From CAYMGQ01 sp964390055 (lineage in GTDB: Bacteria > Bacillota > Clostridia > Peptostreptococcales > Natronincolaceae), in contig CAYMGQ010000010.1 of assembly GCA_964390055.1 (NCBI GenBank), positions 1-64,000 on the forward strand: a DNA stretch of 64,000 nucleotides. Reading direction: 5' to 3'. Shown one piece after another: positions 61,081 through 64,000 of the stretch (positions are counted from its first letter, which is position 1; each line of letters starts with the position of its first letter). The notes below the pieces were generated by a model. It worked only from the letters and a program-made list of their open reading frames with translations. It was not told the DNA's origin and searched no databases. A program made the position numbers and the translations under genes.

Positions 61081-63108
61081 TTATATACTCACCGTCCCCA
61101 CCGATTGAATTTCTACCGAAGGATCAACCTCACTGTAAGACAATACTATTAATTCTGAGGTTAACTGCTCAGATAGCCTTTTGAAATATAGCCTCACTAT
61201 TGGTGCTGTTATTACAATAGGTGCCTCCCCAAGCTTAATAAGCTTTTCTAATTGCTTGGATAAGTTGTTTATTATTTTTTGTATCATATCCGGCTCCATG
61301 GAAAGATAAGTACCGCTTTCAGTTTGCTGAATAGAGTTCATAATATTTTGTTCTAAGTCTTTGGATATGGTCAGAACCTTTAGAGGTTGGCTATTAACAA
61401 ATTGCTTGGTAATTGCCCTCCCTAATGATTGCCTAACATACTCAGTAAGCATGTCTATATCTTTGGTAATTGGGGAATAGTCCGCTAATGTTTCCAATAT
61501 AGTTACCATGTTCCTAATTGAAACACCTTCTTTTAACAGGTTACTTAGAACTTTTTGTATTTCTCCTAGGCCTAGCAAGGATGGCACCAATTCCTCTACA
61601 AGAACTGGATGGTTTTCTTTGACATTATCAATTAGCTTTTTAACATCCTGTCTACCAAGTAGTTCAAAGGCATGCCCTTTAATGATTTCTGTTAAGTGTG
61701 TGGCAATTATTGATGGCGGATCAACGACTGTATACCCTAACATCTCGGCCTTTTCCCTTTCTTGTTCATCAATCCATTTGGCTGGTAGCCCAAAGGCAGG
61801 CTCTACAGTATCAATACCCTCTATTTCACCTTCAATCATTCCAGGATTCATAGCTAGATAATGATCAAAAATAATTTCCCCAATTGCTATCTCAACACCC
61901 TTAATTTTAATAACGTATTGATTAGGTTCTAATTGAATATTATCTCTTAACCTAATCATTGGAACTATAATTCCTAACTCCAGGGCACATTGTCTCCTAA
62001 TCATTACTAATCTATCAAATAAATCTCCTCCCTGGCTTGTATCAGCTAATGGCAAAATCCCATAACCAAATTCCAATTCTATGGGATCCACATTCAATAG
62101 TGGTAAAACATTTTCTGGTTTTCGCTTTTCGTCTACAGCCTCTTGAATTTCGTCAGGTACATCTTCTTCTTCCACTCTAAGCAATTCCCTGCGCAGGTTG
62201 AAACCAAGGAATAAAAATACTACTGATAAAATTGCGAAGGGGATAAAAGGTAATCCCACCACCCCTAAGAATAAAAGCATACCTGATATCATAAACATAA
62301 CCTTTGGTTGATTAAAGAGCTGGGCTATCAAGTCTCCACCCAAATTCCCTTCTGATGCTGCCCTAGTTACAATTATTCCAGTAGCAGTAGATATTAACAA
62401 AGCAGGAATTTGGCTAACTAAACCGTCCCCTACAGTTAATAGTGTGAATTTTTGAATGGATGTCATCAAATCTAAACCTTGCATAGAGATGCCAATTATG
62501 AATCCTCCAATAATATTTACAATTGTTATAATAATTCCAGCTATAGCATCCCCTTTAACAAATTTACTGGCCCCATCCATGGCACCATAGAAATCCGCTT
62601 CTCTTTGTATATTTACTCGACGCTCCTTGGCTTCCACATCATCGATTAATCCTGCATTTAAATCGGCATCTATAGCCATTTGCTTACCAGGCATTGCATC
62701 TAAGGTAAATCTAGCTGCAACCTCAGCCACCCTTTCAGCTCCCTTGGTAATAACTAGAAATTGTACAATTATAATTATAAAGAAAACAATAAAGCCAACA
62801 ACAGGATTTCCACCCATTACAAAATTCCCAAAGGTATCAATAACACTGCCGGCGTTCCCCTCTAATAAAATATATTTGGTTGTTGTTATATTTAGGGAAA
62901 GCCTAAATAAAGTTGTGATTAACAGTACTGATGGGAATATGGAAAATTGTAAAGCCTCTTGTGTATACATTGTAATCAGAAGTATTAGCAGGGCTAGGGA
63001 TATATTAAAACTTAGGAGTACATCCACAGCACCCAGAGGGATAGGAATGATCATGATTATTACAATAGCTATAATTGCAAGTGCAACTAAAACATCTCCG
63101 TGTTTCAT
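61081..63108 (-). CDS. flhA: Flagellar export apparatus protein FlhA
   Basis: Core of the type III export gate and proton channel. 675 aa. About eight membrane helices occupy the first 310 residues. The FHIPEP signature RVAEVAARFTLDAMPGKQMA is near 145-165. A large cytoplasmic ring domain (about 330-675) binds chaperone-substrate complexes. It follows flhB and precedes flhF in the standard order. Confidence 0.96.
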   Translation of the reverse strand: MKHGDVLVALAIIAIVIIMIIPIPLGAVDVLLSFNISLALLILLITMYTQEALQFSIFPSVLLITTLFRLSLNITTTKYILLEGNAGSVIDTFGNFVMGGNPVVGFIVFFIIIIVQFLVITKGAERVAEVAARFTLDAMPGKQMAIDADLNAGLIDDVEAKERRVNIQREADFYGAMDGASKFVKGDAIAGIIITIVNIIGGFIIGISMQGLDLMTSIQKFTLLTVGDGLVSQIPALLISTATGIIVTRAASEGNLGGDLIAQLFNQPKVMFMISGMLLFLGVVGLPFIPFAILSVVFLFLGFNLRRELLRVEEEDVPDEIQEAVDEKRKPENVLPLLNVDPIELEFGYGILPLADTSQGGDLFDRLVMIRRQCALELGIIVPMIRLRDNIQLEPNQYVIKIKGVEIAIGEIIFDHYLAMNPGMIEGEIEGIDTVEPAFGLPAKWIDEQEREKAEMLGYTVVDPPSIIATHLTEIIKGHAFELLGRQDVKKLIDNVKENHPVLVEELVPSLLGLGEIQKVLSNLLKEGVSIRNMVTILETLADYSPITKDIDMLTEYVRQSLGRAITKQFVNSQPLKVLTISKDLEQNIMNSIQQTESGTYLSMEPDMIQKIINNLSKQLEKLIKLGEAPIVITAPIVRLYFKRLSEQLTSELIVLSYSEVDPSVEIQSVGTVSI

Positions 63109-63120
63109 AAGTTTCCCCCT

Positions 63121-64000
63121 TTAAATTTTGTTGTTAATCCGATAAACATAGGCAAGTATTTCAGCTACAGCCTGGTATAGTTCAGGGGGGATGAAGCCCC
63201 CAATTTCAACAGATTCATATAATGATCTGGCAAGTTCCCTATTTTCTACAATTGGTAGATTGTTATCATTAGCAATTTCCTTGATATTTTCTGCTATTAG
63301 ATCCTTACCCTTTGCCAAGACCTTAGGTGCCTCAAATTCACTTGCATCATATTGGATTGCTATAGCATAATGAGTGGGGTTTGTTATAATTACATCGGCC
63401 TTGGGCACATCCTCCATCATGCGTCTCATAGATATTTGCCTTTGCTTTTCTTTTATCCTAGATTTAATCTGAGGATTCCCCTCGGTTTGTTTAAATTCTT
63501 CCTTAACTTCCTGTTTGGTCATCATCAGTCTTTTATCATAGTCATATTTTTGATAAAGATAATCTAGTATAGCCAATATCAGTAAAACAACCCCAGCCCT
63601 ATAACCTATGCTAATGGTAATCTCTTTTAAAATACTCATTATAGAGTCTATATCCAGGCTTATTGAATTAATAATGAGGTTTATTTGTTTAAATGCATAC
63701 CTGTATATTACAAACCCAACAAAAACAATTTTAACGAAACATTTAAACAGTTCAACTAATGAGTTTAGTGAAAACATCCGTTTAAATCCACTTATGGGGT
63801 TTAGTCTCTCTAATTGAAATGCTAGGGTTTTAGTCGTAAAGAGATAACCCACTTGCAGGTAACTGGTAATCACCCCGATCAATAGGCATATAAATCCTAT
63901 GGGTAATGTTATCTTTAGAAGATTAAAAAATATAATTAAAACAAGTCTATTAACATTTTTAACGGTGAAAACATAATTAAGATGCATGTACTCCCCGTAG
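63121..64000 (-). CDS. flhB: Flagellar export switch protein FlhB (5' end outside the window)
   Basis: Substrate-specificity switch of the flagellar type III export system. The frame is open to the right edge, and the ATG at 63987 is internal: the family has about 360 residues and its first membrane helix is missing here. Visible are three further helices, VITSYLQVGYLFTTKTL, LERLNPISGFKRMFSLNSLVE-like segment near the loop, the basic linker, and the self-cleavage motif ITNPTHYAIAIQY with NPTH intact. The C-terminus ends soon after IGGFIPPELYQAVAEI, as is normal. A separate downstream small FlhB-like paralog is not present. Confidence 0.94.
   Translation of the reverse strand, partial: YGEYMHLNYVFTVKNVNRLVLIIFFNLLKITLPIGFICLLIGVITSYLQVGYLFTTKTLAFQLERLNPISGFKRMFSLNSLVELFKCFVKIVFVGFVIYRYAFKQINLIINSISLDIDSIMSILKEITISIGYRAGVVLLILAILDYLYQKYDYDKRLMMTKQEVKEEFKQTEGNPQIKSRIKEKQRQISMRRMMEDVPKADVIITNPTHYAIAIQYDASEFEAPKVLAKGKDLIAENIKEIANDNNLPIVENRELARSLYESVEIGGFIPPELYQAVAEILAYVYRINNKI

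Noticed and set aside
62627..63124. 165-codon plus-strand open frame
   Set aside because: Antisense to flhA membrane helices; composition mirrors the opposite strand.
1..64000. CRISPR arrays, insertion sequences, tRNA or rRNA genes, prophage or defence islands
   Set aside because: Looked for direct repeats, transposase-like frames and RNA gene signatures; none seen.

Overview
The window is AT-rich, and every gene I can support in its 64 kb lies on the minus strand. Gene content and order are those of an endospore-forming, flagellated, chemotactic low-GC Firmicute. Spore markers are spoVS, an ftsK/spoIIIE translocase, ylxY, ymxH and tepA. A PolC-type replicase, RNase Y and a MinD-like FlhG also fit. 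Protein styles suggest a strict anaerobe of class Clostridia, perhaps near Tissierellales; this taxonomic placement is inference. The block closely parallels the Bacillus subtilis fla/che - sigD - swrB - rpsB - tsf - pyrH - frr - uppS - cdsA - dxr - rseP - polC - rimP - nusA - infB - truB - ribF - rpsO - pnp - ylxY - ymxH - tepA - spoIIIE - pgsA - recA - rny - spoVS segment. Some Bacillus genes are absent and a few local genes are inserted.

Read in the direction of transcription (high to low coordinates), the layout is as follows. 64000-49675: the distal part of a flagellar/chemotaxis operon (flhB partial, flhA, flhF, flhG, a PilZ protein, cheB, cheA, cheW, cheC, cheD, sigD, a FapA-family protein and three small poorly known proteins). 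49640-46649: rpsB-tsf, then pyrH-frr, with a leader hairpin before rpsB. 46645-40903: a PASTA-like small protein, then undecaprenyl-PP, CDP-diglyceride and MEP isoprenoid genes, the site-2 protease rseP and a glycosyltransferase. 40851-36565: polC. 36356-28922: the rimP-nusA-rnpM-ylxQ-infB-rbfA-nrnA-truB-ribF translation/transcription operon. 28834-24231: rpsO, pnp, ylxY, ymxH, tepA. 24104-16470: DNA translocase, rimO-pgsA, SOS-controlled recA, rny, spoVS. 16311-7918: PHP-padR, an aminotransferase, rluB-GNAT-mnmM, a biotin-dependent carboxyltransferase subunit, surE, a RpiR regulator and a phosphatase. 7683-1054: cmk-ispH-rpsA, an isolated cheR and three tandem M42 aminopeptidases. 905-309: a MerR/RacA-like coiled-coil protein.

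No mobile element, CRISPR array, rRNA, tRNA, prophage or defence island was seen. I do not see a clear new biological system. The strongest unusual observations are: an RNase Y gene whose membrane-anchor start appears to be AUU; three paralogous M42 peptidases in one operon behind a stand-alone cheR; a terminator-like hairpin between the rpsB promoter and rpsB; a palindrome at the start of a PHP-PadR operon; a YlxY deacetylase with an altered catalytic motif; and three uncharacterised proteins at the end of the motility operon.
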